Shown here piece after piece: positions 51,912 to 62,270 of a DNA stretch of 64,000 nt (positions are counted from its first letter, which is position 1; the number at the start of each line of letters is the position of its first letter). The translations under genes and the position numbers were made by a program. The DNA is from Pseudomonadota bacterium (lineage in GTDB: Bacteria; Pseudomonadota; Alphaproteobacteria; Acetobacterales; Acetobacteraceae): NCBI GenBank assembly GCA_021815825.1, contig JAKAZO010000002.1, forward strand, positions 6,286 to 70,285. The letters are read 5' to 3'. The notes under the pieces were generated by a model. It had not been told where the DNA came from and ran no database searches. It saw nothing but the letters and a program-made list of their open reading frames with translations.

Positions 51912-52256
51912 GGATTGTAGACTTTATGTTGCGGACGTTTCCGGTTGGCGGACGCGCGGCAAGCTTGCCCGACCGGCCGCATTCCGCCAAGGGCCGCGCC
52001 TGTTGCGGATCTGTTCCCTATTGTGGCAGGGTGAACGGACAATCGCAGGGCGAAAACGGACGAGTCTCCAGCCCTGGATGGTTGCGCCTTCGCCGAATGG
52101 GGTGCGGCCATCGGGGGCGTCCATTGGGGCGTCCGTGGGGGCGGCCCCATTGGGGGCGATGGGGCGCCATCTGGGCGGGTGCCTTCGCCCGCGTGGCGGG
52201 CCGTGCGGTTTCATCGATGAGCCCGCACGCTGGCGGGACAAAAAGGACTGGACCGG
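51912..52256. other. Divergent region between acyl-CoA synthetase and recA
   Basis: These 345 bp carry promoters for both genes. TACAAT (minus, 51923-51918) is a plausible -10 for the synthetase gene. Toward recA I see a single GTTC half-site near 52011 but no complete GTTC-N7-GTTC SOS box, and then the G-rich array at 52099-52164. TGGCGGGAC precedes the recA ATG by about 24 nt. Confidence 0.55.
52099..52164 (+). repeat. G-run cluster / degenerate GGGGCG repeat upstream of recA
   Basis: Six runs of four or five G occur at 52099, 52113, 52126, 52137, 52152 and 52161, with loops of 4-10 nt. Around them is an imperfect unit of about 12 bp (GGGGCGTCCATT-like). The plus strand could fold as a G-quadruplex in the recA promoter or leader. 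Confidence 0.7.
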
Positions 52257-53288
<1,032 letters not shown>

Positions 53289-53744
53289 TCGCTCGGCAGG
53301 GCCCGCTTCCTCTGTATGGGAGTCGGGCGACGCGCTCGGTGAGCTGGACCACGAGCTGATCGCGGCGGCGCGCGCGACGCTGCGGCGCCATCAGCGTCCG
53401 GTCTGGCACATGGTCGCCGCCGCCTTGCGCGGCGCGGACGGGCGCATCTGGACCGGCCTGCATCTCGGCGCCACGGTCGGCCGGCTATCGGTCTGCGCCG
53501 AAGCGGTGGCGCTCGGCCGCGCCGTCCTCGAGGGCGGGGGCATCGTCGATACCGTCGTCGCGGTGCGTCAGCCGAAGCCGGAGGAGCAGACGGAGGAACT
53601 GGCGGTGGTCGCGCCGTGCGGCGCCTGCCGGGAGATGTTTCTCGATTTCAGCCCCGAGGCGCGGGTCATCCTGCCCAATGGGGCCGGCCTTCTGAAGCTG
53701 CCGGTGCGCGCCTTGCTCCCTGCGCCTTACCGGCGCTGAGCGCG

Positions 53745-54929
53745 ATGCCACCGATTCCGCGCTACCGGACCTATGCCGGCCCGGCTCTGTTCGCCGCCGG
53801 GTTCCGGCCGTTCTTTCTCGGTGGCGCATTGTGGGCGGCCGTCGCTGTGCCGCTCTGGCTGGCGATGCTGCGCGGCCTGCCGGCGCCTGGCGGTTGGCCG
53901 CCTTCCGTCTGGCACGCGCATGAGATGCTGTTCGGCTACGGCGCGGCCATCGTCGCCGGCTTCCTGCTCACCGCGATCCCGAACTGGACCGGACGGATGC
54001 CGCTGCAGGGCGCGCCGCTGGCCGGGCTGGCGGCGCTGTGGCTGGCGGGGCGGCTCGGCGTGCTGCTCAGCTTCTGGCTCGGGCCGGCGGTGACGGCGGC
54101 GGTGGATCTCGCCTTCCCCGTCGCTTTCCTCGCCGTGATCGCGCGCGAGATCATTGCCGGGCGGAACTGGCGCAACGCGCCGATGCTGGTCGCGATCGCC
54201 GCGCTGCTCGCGGGCAATGCGCTGATCCATCTCGAGGCGCTCGGTCTCCTCCCCAGCGCCGCGGCCGGCGAGCGGGTCGGGGTGGCGACGCTGGCGATGC
54301 TGATCGGCCTGATCGGCGGGCGGGTGGTGCCGAGCTTCACCCGCAACTGGCTCGTCAAGACCGCGCCGGGCACGGCACTGCCGGCCGGGTTCGGCCATCT
54401 CGACCGGGCCGCGCTCGGGGGCATGTTGCTTGCTCTCGCCGCGTTCGTGGTCGTGCCCGAGAGCCGCCTCACGGCGCTGGCCGAACTCGCCGCCGGCGTT
54501 CTGGTGCTGCTGCGCCTGGCGCGCTGGCGTGGCGCGGCGACCGCCCCGGAGCCGCTGCTCGGCGTCCTGCATCTCGGCTATTTCTGGCTGGGATCCGGCC
54601 TGATGCTGCTCGGCGCCAACGGAATGGTGACGCTCGTGCCCGGGAGCACGGCGCTTCACGCGCTGACCGTCGGTGCGATCGGCACCATGACGCTGGCGAT
54701 GATGACGCGGGCCACCCTTGGCCATAGCGGGCGCGCCCTGACGGCGACGCGGTCGACGAGCGCGATGTTCGCCCTGGTATCGCTGGCCGCGCTCCTTCGC
54801 CTCGCCGCGCCGTTCGCCGGGACCCTCTACCCGCATGGGCTCGACCTCGCCGGGCTGGCCTGGAGTGCGGCCTTCGTCCTGTTCGTTGTGCTGCACGCCG
54901 GCGCGCTGACCCGCCGGCGCGGGGCTTAG
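53745..54929 (+). CDS. nnrS: NnrS family heme/copper membrane protein
   Basis: The 394-residue protein has about twelve hydrophobic segments. NnrS markers are GFRPFFLGGALWA near the start, WHAHEMLFGYGAAIVAGFLLT, GGRVVPSFTRNWL, ALTVGAIGTMTLAMMTRATLGHSGR and a histidine-rich membrane core. NnrS reduces nitrosative stress and is usually controlled by NO-responsive FNR/Nnr regulators. It starts 5 nt after the deaminase-like gene, so it may be co-transcribed with recA. Confidence 0.92.
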   Translation: MPPIPRYRTYAGPALFAAGFRPFFLGGALWAAVAVPLWLAMLRGLPAPGGWPPSVWHAHEMLFGYGAAIVAGFLLTAIPNWTGRMPLQGAPLAGLAALWLAGRLGVLLSFWLGPAVTAAVDLAFPVAFLAVIAREIIAGRNWRNAPMLVAIAALLAGNALIHLEALGLLPSAAAGERVGVATLAMLIGLIGGRVVPSFTRNWLVKTAPGTALPAGFGHLDRAALGGMLLALAAFVVVPESRLTALAELAAGVLVLLRLARWRGAATAPEPLLGVLHLGYFWLGSGLMLLGANGMVTLVPGSTALHALTVGAIGTMTLAMMTRATLGHSGRALTATRSTSAMFALVSLAALLRLAAPFAGTLYPHGLDLAGLAWSAAFVLFVVLHAGALTRRRGA

Positions 54930-54949
54930 CCGTCCGCAAGATACAGCCG

Positions 54950-55300
54950 TCAGGGCTCTCGACGGAGCCCCTGGGCCGCCAGGGCCTGCAGATATTCCCG
55001 CCAGCGTCGCTCCTGCTCGCGGGCGAGCTGACGCAGATACGCCCAGGAGTAGATGCCGCTGTCATGGCCGTCGTCGAACAGGAGGCGCACGGCGTAATTG
55101 CCGACCGGTTCGACCGCGGCGATCCCCACCCCGCGGGCGCCCGCCACCCAGCGACGCTCGCCCGGACCATGTCCCTGCACCTCAGCGCTCGGGCTCTCCA
55201 CGCGCAGATATTCGGCCGGGAGGCTGAACCGCTCCTCGGCGAAGGCGATCTCCAGCCGGCGCTCGGCCCGGTGGAGGCGGATCTCGGTCGGGGGTTGCAT
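54950..55300 (-). CDS. DUF971 (gamma-butyrobetaine-hydroxylase-like N-terminal) protein
   Basis: The 116-residue protein has the DUF971 pattern TEIRLHRAERRLEIAFAEE, FSLPAEYLRVESPSAEVQGH and GNYAVRLLFDDGHDSGIYSW. The domain is often found in proteins linked to Fe-S or metal handling, and its role is unproven. It is last in the cnoX-LON-Trm112-DUF971 series. Confidence 0.88.
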   Translation of the reverse strand: MQPPTEIRLHRAERRLEIAFAEERFSLPAEYLRVESPSAEVQGHGPGERRWVAGARGVGIAAVEPVGNYAVRLLFDDGHDSGIYSWAYLRQLAREQERRWREYLQALAAQGLRREP

Positions 55301-55305
55301 CGTCG

Positions 55306-55506
55306 TCAGTCGAGCTTGCGTGCCTCGTCGGGGAGCATGATCGGAATGCCGTCGCGGATCGGGTAGGCGAGCCCGGCCTCGCGGCTGATCAGCTCGCCGG
55401 CCGCACGATCATATTCGAGCGGCGCCTTGGTCAGCGGGCAGACCAGGATTTCGAGCAGGCGCGGATCGACCGGGGGCGTCGTGGGGGCGGGCGTGGGTTC
55501 GGTCAT
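55306..55506 (-). CDS. Trm112 family protein
   Basis: The 66-residue protein matches the Trm112/YcaR pattern: [36 protein letters not shown] and [11 protein letters not shown]. Members activate methyltransferases or are of unknown function in bacteria. Only one Cys remains of the classical zinc pair (CPLTK instead of CPxC). It lies 14 nt after the LON-domain gene. Confidence 0.92.
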   Translation of the reverse strand: MTEPTPAPTTPPVDPRLLEILVCPLTKAPLEYDRAAGELISREAGLAYPIRDGIPIMLPDEARKLD

Positions 55507-55520
55507 GATGGGTCTCCTCC

Positions 55521-56189
55521 TCAGCTCGGGCGGGGCGCGGGGGCGGCTGCCGCCGCATGGGTGTCGATCTCGAGCAGGGCGAGCAGGGCGGCAGCGCGCT
55601 CGGCCTCGGTCGGCGCTTCCAGCAGCGCCTGCTTCTCGGCTGGCGTGAACGGGCAGGCCATGGCCAGGGTCGCCACCAGCGCGGCATCGGCCATGCCTTC
55701 GATCGCTTCCCAGTTGGCGCTGTAGCCGCGGGTGCGGAAATAGCCGCGCAGCGCCTTCAGCAGCGATGCGCGCGGGATCGGCAGCGGCGAAGGCCCGGCG
55801 GCGTCGAGGTCGGCGGCGTAGGGAGCAAACTCCGCCCGCACCCGCCGATAGCCGCGCCGCATCTCCAGCTCCTCGGCGATGCGGAACCGCGAAACGCCGC
55901 TGAGCGTGATCAGATAGCGGCCGTCGTCGGTCTCGCTGAAGGAGGAGATGCGGCCCAGGCAGCCGACCCGGTGCAGGCCAGGCCCATGGGCGAGGGGGGG
56001 CGAAGCCGGATCCGGCTGGATCATGCCGAACAGCCGCCCCATCGCCAGCGCGTCCTCCGTCATCGCCAGATAGCGGGGCTCGAAAATGTTGAGCGGCAGC
56101 TTGCCTCTCGGCAGCAGCAGCGCGCCGCTCAGGGGAAACACCGCGAATGTGTCCGGCAAGGACCCCGGTCCCGGCGGGCCGTCCGCCAT
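55521..56189 (-). CDS. LON N-terminal-domain (peptidase S16-like) protein
   Basis: The 222-residue protein has only the substrate-binding N-terminal domain of Lon: [34 protein letters not shown] and a [20 protein letters not shown] segment. No ATPase or protease domain is present. Such stand-alone proteins are conserved in alphaproteobacteria next to cnoX and have no proven function. ATG 56189 lies 5 nt after cnoX. Confidence 0.9.
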   Translation of the reverse strand: MADGPPGPGSLPDTFAVFPLSGALLLPRGKLPLNIFEPRYLAMTEDALAMGRLFGMIQPDPASPPLAHGPGLHRVGCLGRISSFSETDDGRYLITLSGVSRFRIAEELEMRRGYRRVRAEFAPYAADLDAAGPSPLPIPRASLLKALRGYFRTRGYSANWEAIEGMADAALVATLAMACPFTPAEKQALLEAPTEAERAAALLALLEIDTHAAAAAPAPRPS

Positions 56190-56194
56190 CCCGC

Positions 56195-57166
56195 TCAGCT
56201 GAAGAGAAGCGTGGAGAGCTTGCGCCGAGCCGCCACCGTCGCCGCATCTTCCACGCCCCAGGCCTCGAAGAATTTCAGCAGCTGCAGCCGGGCGGCCTCC
56301 TCGTTCCAGCGCCGGTCGCGGCGCAGGATTTCGAGCAGGGATGCCGCCGCCTCGTCGCGCCGGCCGAGCGCGTTGAGCGCCGTGGCCAGCTCGTAGCGCG
56401 CGGCATGGTCGGCCGGATCGGCGGCGACCCTCGCCTCCAGAGCGGAGAGCTTGCCGCTCGCCTGCCGGCCTTCTTCGGCGAGCGCCAGCGCACTGCGCGC
56501 ACCGGCGATTTCCGCATGCTCGGCGAGCTTCGCTGGCACCCGCGCCAGCGCCTGCTTGGCCTGCTCTTCCTGCCCCAGGGCCAGCAGGGCGCGGATCAGC
56601 CCGCCCCAGGCGTCTGGGTTCTCGGGCTCCTGCTGCAGCAGAGCGCTGAAAATCTCGCCCGCCTGCTCGGCGTCGCCCGCCTCCAGCGCAGCGCGCGCCT
56701 CGGCCAGCAGATCGGCCGCCGGCATGCTGCCGCCCGTCAGCTTGAGCAGCCCCTCGACGAAGCGCTTGACCTCGGATTCCGGCAGCGCGCCCTGGAACAG
56801 GTCGGCGATCTGGCCCTGCCAGAAGGCGGCCACCGTTGGCACCGATTGCAGCGGCAGGCCGAGTTGCGTGAGCTGCTGCACCAGGCCGCGATTTTTGTCG
56901 ATGTCGATCTTCACCAGCTTCACCCGTCCGCCGGCGGCGCGGACGACTTTCTCCAGCGCCGGGGTGAGCTGCTTGCACGGGCCGCACCAGGTGGCCCAGA
57001 AATCCACCAGCACCGGCACCTGGCGCGAGGCGTCCACCACCTCGGCCATGAAGGTCTTCTGATCGCCGTCGACGATCATCCCGCCATCCGCTGGCGCCCC
57101 GACCCCGAGCGCTCCGGCCGCTGGTTTGGCGCCCGGCTGTTGGGTTTGCCCGATCATGAACTCCAT
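56195..57166 (-). CDS. cnoX: CnoX/YbbN-like thioredoxin-TPR co-chaperone
   Basis: The 323-residue protein has an N-terminal thioredoxin domain with active site WCGPC (Cys61, Cys64) and a C-terminal TPR region (about 150-323; [40 protein letters not shown]). CnoX (YbbN) holds unfolding proteins and passes them to GroEL and DnaK. Alphaproteobacterial members keep the redox-active CxxC that the E. coli one lacks. It heads the minus-strand cluster. Confidence 0.9.
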   Translation of the reverse strand: MEFMIGQTQQPGAKPAAGALGVGAPADGGMIVDGDQKTFMAEVVDASRQVPVLVDFWATWCGPCKQLTPALEKVVRAAGGRVKLVKIDIDKNRGLVQQLTQLGLPLQSVPTVAAFWQGQIADLFQGALPESEVKRFVEGLLKLTGGSMPAADLLAEARAALEAGDAEQAGEIFSALLQQEPENPDAWGGLIRALLALGQEEQAKQALARVPAKLAEHAEIAGARSALALAEEGRQASGKLSALEARVAADPADHAARYELATALNALGRRDEAAASLLEILRRDRRWNEEAARLQLLKFFEAWGVEDAATVAARRKLSTLLFS

Positions 57167-57372
57167 GCCTGAAAACTCCCTGGCCCGCCGACGGGCGCTC
57201 CTGTCGGATGCTTAGATGTTGCCTGGATGCGGAGAGACAAGCGGCAGGTCAAGCGCGCCCGCCACCGGCCGCCGGCATGGCTGCCGATTTCCCGCCCTGC
57301 TCTGGCAATCCAAGGCCATCTGCTACAGAGTCGTGTCAGGCGCGGCAATCGGAATGGCGCGGGAGAGAGAGC

Positions 57373-58626
57373 ATGTCCGTCAGCACGGGACCAGTGGTTG
57401 CAGACAAGCCGGCCGAAGCGGCCGAAGTCCGGCCGGCTACGGTGAGCGCGGCGCCCGCGGGTAAGGCGGCGAGGGCGCTGCGGCGCATCTATGCGCTCGA
57501 GGATTTCGAGGCCGCCGGACGGGCGCTGCTGCCGCGCAGCCTGTTCGGCTTCGTCGCGGGCGCCACCGAGACCAACACGTCCCTGCGCGAGAACCGCGCC
57601 GCCTTCGCCGATCACGCCTTCCTGCCGCGCGTGCTCGTGGATGCCTCCGTGCGCCACCAGGCCCGCACCCTGTTCGGCCGCGCCTACGCTGCGCCTTTCG
57701 GCATCGCGCCGATGGGGGCGACCGCGCTGATGGCCTATGACGGCGACGCTGCCTTGGCCCGCGCGGCGGCGGCGGCGAACATCCCGTTCATTCTCTCCGG
57801 CGCCTCCCTCACCCCGCTCGAGCGCGTCGCCCGCGAGGGCCGCACCGCCTGGTTCCAGGCCTACATCCCGTCGGACCGGCCGCTGATCGGCGCGCTGATC
57901 GAGCGCGTCGCGCGCGCCGGCTACGAGGTGCTGGTGGTGACGGTGGACGTTCAGGTCGCCGGCAACCGCGAGAACAACCAGCGCAACGGCTTCTCCCTGC
58001 CGCTCCGGCCGACGCCGCGCCTGCTCGCCGACGTGCTCTCCCATCCGCGCTGGCTGCTCGGCATCGCCGCGCGCAGTGTCCTCACCCATGGGCTGCTGCA
58101 CTTCGAGAATGCCGGCGCCGGTCGCGGCGTGCCCGCCTTCTCGGCGCGGGCGATGGACCGGTTCGCCGGGCGCGAGGCGCTGAACTGGGGCGATCTCGAA
58201 TGGATTCGCCGGCAATGGACCGGCAAGCTGGTGCTGAAGGGCGTTCTCGCCGCCGAGGATGCGCGGCGCGCGCGCGAGCTTGGCGTCGACGGCGTCATCG
58301 TCTCCAACCACGGCGGACGGCAGCTCGATGGCGCCGTCGCCTCGCTGCGCGCGCTCCCCGCGGTGGCGGCTGCGGCCGGCGGCATGACGGTGATGCTCGA
58401 CGGCGGCATCCGGCGCGGCACCGATGTGCTCAAGGCACTCGCGCTCGGCGCGCATTTCGTCTTCGTCGCCCGTCCGTTCCTCTACGCCGCGGCACTCGCT
58501 GGCGAGGCTGGGGCGGCGCATGGCATCCGCGTGCTGATGAGCGAGATCGACCGCAATCTCGCCCTCCTCGGATGCCCGGACATCGAGGGGCTCAATCCCG
58601 GCTGGCTGGTGCCGGCGAAAGCGTAG
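57373..58626 (+). CDS. FMN-dependent alpha-hydroxy-acid oxidase/dehydrogenase
   Basis: The 417-residue protein is of the LldD/glycolate oxidase family. It has WFQAYIPSDRP, the substrate-binding Lys289 (LVLKGV), the catalytic base His313 with Arg316 (SNHGGRQLDG) and the FMN phosphate site LDGGIRRGTDV. Where most members have a conserved active-site Tyr in the N-terminal FGYVSGG-like motif, this one has Phe60 (LFGFVAGAT). It oxidises an L-2-hydroxy acid to the 2-keto acid. The 40 N-terminal residues are a Pro/Ala-rich extension. GGGAGAGAGAGC precedes the ATG. Confidence 0.9.
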   Translation: MSVSTGPVVADKPAEAAEVRPATVSAAPAGKAARALRRIYALEDFEAAGRALLPRSLFGFVAGATETNTSLRENRAAFADHAFLPRVLVDASVRHQARTLFGRAYAAPFGIAPMGATALMAYDGDAALARAAAAANIPFILSGASLTPLERVAREGRTAWFQAYIPSDRPLIGALIERVARAGYEVLVVTVDVQVAGNRENNQRNGFSLPLRPTPRLLADVLSHPRWLLGIAARSVLTHGLLHFENAGAGRGVPAFSARAMDRFAGREALNWGDLEWIRRQWTGKLVLKGVLAAEDARRARELGVDGVIVSNHGGRQLDGAVASLRALPAVAAAAGGMTVMLDGGIRRGTDVLKALALGAHFVFVARPFLYAAALAGEAGAAHGIRVLMSEIDRNLALLGCPDIEGLNPGWLVPAKA

Positions 58627-58690
58627 CGTCCGGCGGCGCTGGGCGCTGACGGCGGGAGGGAGACGCAGGCGCGCAGCCCGGACCGGCGCT

Positions 58691-59377
58691 TCAGGCGGCC
58701 GCGTCCTGGCCGAATGCGGCAAGGTCGGGGGAGCCGAACGGAAACCGGTAGTCGTGCGGCGCCGGCAGAGGGGTGGCGATCGCCTTCCGTTCCTCGCACG
58801 CGAGCAGAATGGCGAACACCTGCTCGCAGGTCAGCTCGCCGGCGTCCAGCGCTTCGCTGTAGCGCGACAATCCGCCGTCGTCGGCCCAGCGATTGAGGAT
58901 GTAGCGGAACACCACGTCCACGAACCGCACCGTGCCCATGCGCTGGCGATGGCGCTCCAGCTCGAACTGGCCGAGATAGGCCAGCACCTCCTCGTCGCGC
59001 CAGGCGGGACGGGCGCTGGGGCGGACATAGACCGACGGCGCCGCGCCCGGACGCGGTGCCGGCACATCGACCAGGACCTCACGGCCGATCGGCCGGTCCA
59101 GCCGCGGCTCCACCAGGCGAAGCGCGCGGGGGCCGGGCGGCAGTTTGCGGCGCACACTGGCGAAGAAGCCGCAATGGCCCAGGCCCATGCCGGCGCGCAG
59201 CAGATCCGAGCGAAACACATCGGCCAGTGCCTCGCCGAGCACTGAGCCATCGGAGTCGAGGATGCGCACGTGGCACCGCTGCGTGCAGCCCGGCAGCCAA
59301 GCCCAGCCGGCGATGGTGCCGTCGGCAGCGATGCCGTCGATGCTGCCTCTCGGCACGAGGTCCGGGTTGGGGCGCAT
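58691..59377 (-). CDS. DUF4214-like protein with a GWAW-type N-terminal domain
   Basis: The 228-residue protein has an N-terminal beta domain (SIDGIAADGTIAGWAWLPGC, FRSDLLRAGMGLGHCGF) that is found in many bacterial glycan-related proteins. A C-terminal helical segment (VDVVFRYILNRWADDGGLSR) fits DUF4214, also seen with surface polysaccharide and secreted proteins. No signal peptide is visible. It diverges from the unknown gene at 59464 and the GT4 gene, so all three may belong to one sugar locus. Confidence 0.68.
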   Translation of the reverse strand: MRPNPDLVPRGSIDGIAADGTIAGWAWLPGCTQRCHVRILDSDGSVLGEALADVFRSDLLRAGMGLGHCGFFASVRRKLPPGPRALRLVEPRLDRPIGREVLVDVPAPRPGAAPSVYVRPSARPAWRDEEVLAYLGQFELERHRQRMGTVRFVDVVFRYILNRWADDGGLSRYSEALDAGELTCEQVFAILLACEERKAIATPLPAPHDYRFPFGSPDLAAFGQDAAA

Positions 59378-59463
59378 AACGGCCTTGCCTCCTTTCTGCG
59401 GAATGAAGAGAATGCCATGATCATCGTGGAACGGAAATCCGTGAGTGAAACCCGTCTTGCGTC

Positions 59464-60927
59464 ATGGCGTCGCAGTCCCGCGCGTTGAAGCCGGTACCGG
59501 ATGGAGCGGGTGGGGCCGCCGGCCGTCGGCGTGACCGCGGCGCGCTGCAGTCGGCGCGCCTGGAGGCGGAGTTCTGGGCCCGGGATGCCGTCGTTGCCAG
59601 CGTGCCGCTGGTCGAACCCGGCGCGCGCGCCGCGGTCATCGCCGCGGTGCGCCATCCCTGCGCGCAGATCCTGTTCGGCTTCGAAGCCCAGTTGCGCGCG
59701 CTGGTACGGCTCGCGGAGGCGCGGGGCACGACCCTGTTGCTCGCGCCGGCGCCGGAGCTGTTCTCGGCCGCCGACAGCTTCGCGGCCTTTCGCCGTCTCG
59801 GCGTGAGCGTCGGCGCGGCGGAGAGGCTTCTGCATGTCCGTCTCGGCATGGCGCGGCACGCCCGGCTGCTTAAGCAGGCCAGCAACGTCATCCTCACCGG
59901 CGAGAGCCACACGCTGCTGCCCACGAGCCCGCCGCAGCACCCGTTCGGCAGCGGCGATCGCGTGCCGGCCGGGTTCATCCGGCAGTTGGTCTATTTCCCC
60001 GAGCAATCGCCGCTCTCGGGCCTGGATGGACACAGGATGCCCACCGCCATGCTCGACGACGGCGCCGCGGTGGCCGATCTGCTGGCCCCGGGGAGCAGCA
60101 TCGCGGGCACCACGCCGGGGGCGATTCCGAGGCTGGCGGCCGGCTGGGTCGGCGCGGATGATGCCGCCTTCTGCGCCGAGCTCGGCCTGGAGATCGGCTC
60201 CTTCGCCGAGTTCAATACGCCATCGTGGCGGGAGGCCTGGCGGGGGGGAGAGCGCGGCGGCGTGCCCGCCTCGCTGGACTGGCGGCGCGCGGTGACCCTG
60301 GCCGGCGCGGCGGGCGATGGGCCGGAGCGGTTGTCGCCGCTGCTGCTGCCATGGAACGTGGCCAACCCCGCCAGCATCGTGCCCTCCCTGATCGAGCGCC
60401 TGTGCCGCGCCGGCCGATGGGAGGATCGGGCGCTGCGGCTGGTTGTGTTCCCCTTCAATGAAAGCTGGGAGACGGCGGGGACCGTGGCCGGGCTGATCCA
60501 GCGGCTGCGCGCGGCCGGCTCCGAGCCGGCGACGCTGCGGACGATGTTCCTCGCCCGTCTGCGGGCGGACCGGGCGGCGGCGCTGATGCGTCATATCTTT
60601 CCTCTCGCCTGGGTCGAGGGCGGAGATCCGGAATGTGCCCTGACGCTGGCGCGGCTGGCGGCGCTCGGCGTGCCGGCGGTGCTCGTCGCGCCGCCGCCGA
60701 ACCTGACGTTGCCGCGGGCGCTCATGCCGCGCTTCAGCGTCCTGGCCGACGAGGAATCGCGCCACGACGTGCTCGACGCGTTCGGGGCGCGGCTGTTCAT
60801 GGTGCCGTCGCTGTCCGCGCGCGCCGTTGCCGCGCTGATCGGGCGCAGCCGCGAGGAGATCGCCCGGGCCGCTCCGCCCGCATTGCTGGGACGTGGCGGA
60901 GGCGCGCCGGATGCGGCACATGCCTGA
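59464..60927 (+). CDS. Unknown protein of a glycan locus
   Basis: I do not recognise this 487-residue protein. It has alpha/beta-type segments (TTLLLAPAPELFSAADSFAA, NVILTGESHTLLPTSP) and a late region LLLPWNVANPASIVPSLIER that could suit a Rossmann/GT-B-like fold. No catalytic motif, signal peptide or membrane helix is obvious. The first 30 residues are Arg/Gly-rich, so the true start may lie further in. It overlaps the downstream GT4 gene by 17 nt, which argues for a joint role in sugar transfer or in protein decoration. Confidence 0.7.
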   Translation: MASQSRALKPVPDGAGGAAGRRRDRGALQSARLEAEFWARDAVVASVPLVEPGARAAVIAAVRHPCAQILFGFEAQLRALVRLAEARGTTLLLAPAPELFSAADSFAAFRRLGVSVGAAERLLHVRLGMARHARLLKQASNVILTGESHTLLPTSPPQHPFGSGDRVPAGFIRQLVYFPEQSPLSGLDGHRMPTAMLDDGAAVADLLAPGSSIAGTTPGAIPRLAAGWVGADDAAFCAELGLEIGSFAEFNTPSWREAWRGGERGGVPASLDWRRAVTLAGAAGDGPERLSPLLLPWNVANPASIVPSLIERLCRAGRWEDRALRLVVFPFNESWETAGTVAGLIQRLRAAGSEPATLRTMFLARLRADRAAALMRHIFPLAWVEGGDPECALTLARLAALGVPAVLVAPPPNLTLPRALMPRFSVLADEESRHDVLDAFGARLFMVPSLSARAVAALIGRSREEIARAAPPALLGRGGGAPDAAHA

Positions 60928-62206
60928 GCGTCTGCCGGCGATTGCGCGCGGGGAAGCGCTGGCCGCGCTGGCACGCAACATCGCTGCCAGCGGCTGGCGC
61001 ATCTACTATGACGTCTCGCCGCTGTTCGAGGAGCATTGGACCGGCATCCCCGTGGTGGCCGCTGGTCTGGCGCAGGTGCTGCTGCGGATGCTGCCGGAGA
61101 CGACGCATTTCTTCTATGAGCATCACCTCGTCACCCGCGCCGCCGTCGAGGATGCGCTGGGGCGCGGCAGTGGTCTCTTCCTGCACCGGGACTTCTTCAA
61201 GGGACCGGCGCAGAACGGTGTGGTGCCGCTGTTCGACTGGGGCGCACACGCACTTGGCATCTATCCCTCGGTCAAGCGCGTGCGCCAGCTCTTCCCGCTC
61301 GAGTGCAGCATCGTCCATGATCTCTCGACATTGGTGACGCCGCAGTTCCACGAAATCGCCAACATCCGCTACCACGCCGAGAGCATGATGAGCGATCTGC
61401 GCAGCAACGCCGTCACCTTCGGCGTCTCGCGCGCCACCGTCGAGGATATCGCCGCCTATCTCGGCATCGATGAACGTCGGCTGGCGGTGGCCTATAACGG
61501 TGTCTCCTGGCCCTGGTGGTTCCCGATCCAGGTCGAGAACGAGCGCGAGCCGGCGGATGCGGATCCCTATTTCCTGGTGCTCGGCACGCGCGAACCCCGC
61601 AAGAACATCGTGCGCATCTTCGAGGTGCTGGCGCTGTTCCCCGAATTGCTGGACAGCGTGCGTATCGTCATCGCCGGGCGAATGGGCTGGCTGCGCGAGC
61701 AGCAGATGATCCCGCCCGAACTGGAGAAGGCGATCGCGACGGGCCGGCTCGTGCTGCCGGGATTTGTTTCCGAGTTCGAGAAATACTGCCTGCTCTCCGC
61801 CGCCGCCGCGACGATCTATCCTTCGTTCTTTGAAGGCTTCGGCCTGCCGGTCCTGGAGAGCCTTTCCGTCGGCACGCCGTGCATCGCTTCGTTCAGTTCG
61901 GCGATCCCCGAGGTCGGCGGTCCCTTATGCACCTATTTCGACCCGTTCTCCGCCGAGAGCCTCTATCGCGCCATCCGCGCCGTGCTGGCCGACCCGCCCA
62001 AGCAGCGCGTGGACTTCCGGGAGGCCTGCCGGGCGACCGCCGAGCGTTTCACCTGGGAGCAGATGCTGTTCCAGATCCTCACCCGCATGATGCCGGAAAT
62101 GGAGCGCCACGACTCGATCGCGATCGGTCAGCTCAAGCTGCTGGAGCACACGCCGTCGCCTTCCGTGCCGGAGCGCCGCCGGCGCGGCCGGCCGGCGCCG
62201 GTGTGA
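60911..62206 (+). CDS. Glycosyltransferase family 4 (GT-B)
   Basis: The 431-residue protein has IVHDLSTLVTPQFH in the N-terminal domain. Its GT4 C-terminal domain shows YFLVLGTREPRKNIVRIFEV, LPGFVSEFEKYCLLSAAAAT and the donor-binding SFFEGFGLPVLESLSVGTPC with the E-x7-E pair. ATG 60911 is chosen because GGAGG lies 8 nt upstream; GTG 60893 is possible. The resemblance is to mannosyl- or rhamnosyl-transferases of O-antigen or exopolysaccharide clusters. Confidence 0.92.
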   Translation: MRHMPERLPAIARGEALAALARNIAASGWRIYYDVSPLFEEHWTGIPVVAAGLAQVLLRMLPETTHFFYEHHLVTRAAVEDALGRGSGLFLHRDFFKGPAQNGVVPLFDWGAHALGIYPSVKRVRQLFPLECSIVHDLSTLVTPQFHEIANIRYHAESMMSDLRSNAVTFGVSRATVEDIAAYLGIDERRLAVAYNGVSWPWWFPIQVENEREPADADPYFLVLGTREPRKNIVRIFEVLALFPELLDSVRIVIAGRMGWLREQQMIPPELEKAIATGRLVLPGFVSEFEKYCLLSAAAATIYPSFFEGFGLPVLESLSVGTPCIASFSSAIPEVGGPLCTYFDPFSAESLYRAIRAVLADPPKQRVDFREACRATAERFTWEQMLFQILTRMMPEMERHDSIAIGQLKLLEHTPSPSVPERRRRGRPAPV

Positions 62207-62270
62207 CCGACGCGGATCGCGTGGACCGGCGCGGCTTGATCCGCCGCCGCGCGCGTGCTTGGACTGCGCC

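Noticed and set aside
52005-52025. Possible SOS box upstream of recA
   Set aside because: Only one GTTC half is present (GTTCCCTATTGTGGC); the second half at the N7 spacing does not match, so I do not call a LexA site.
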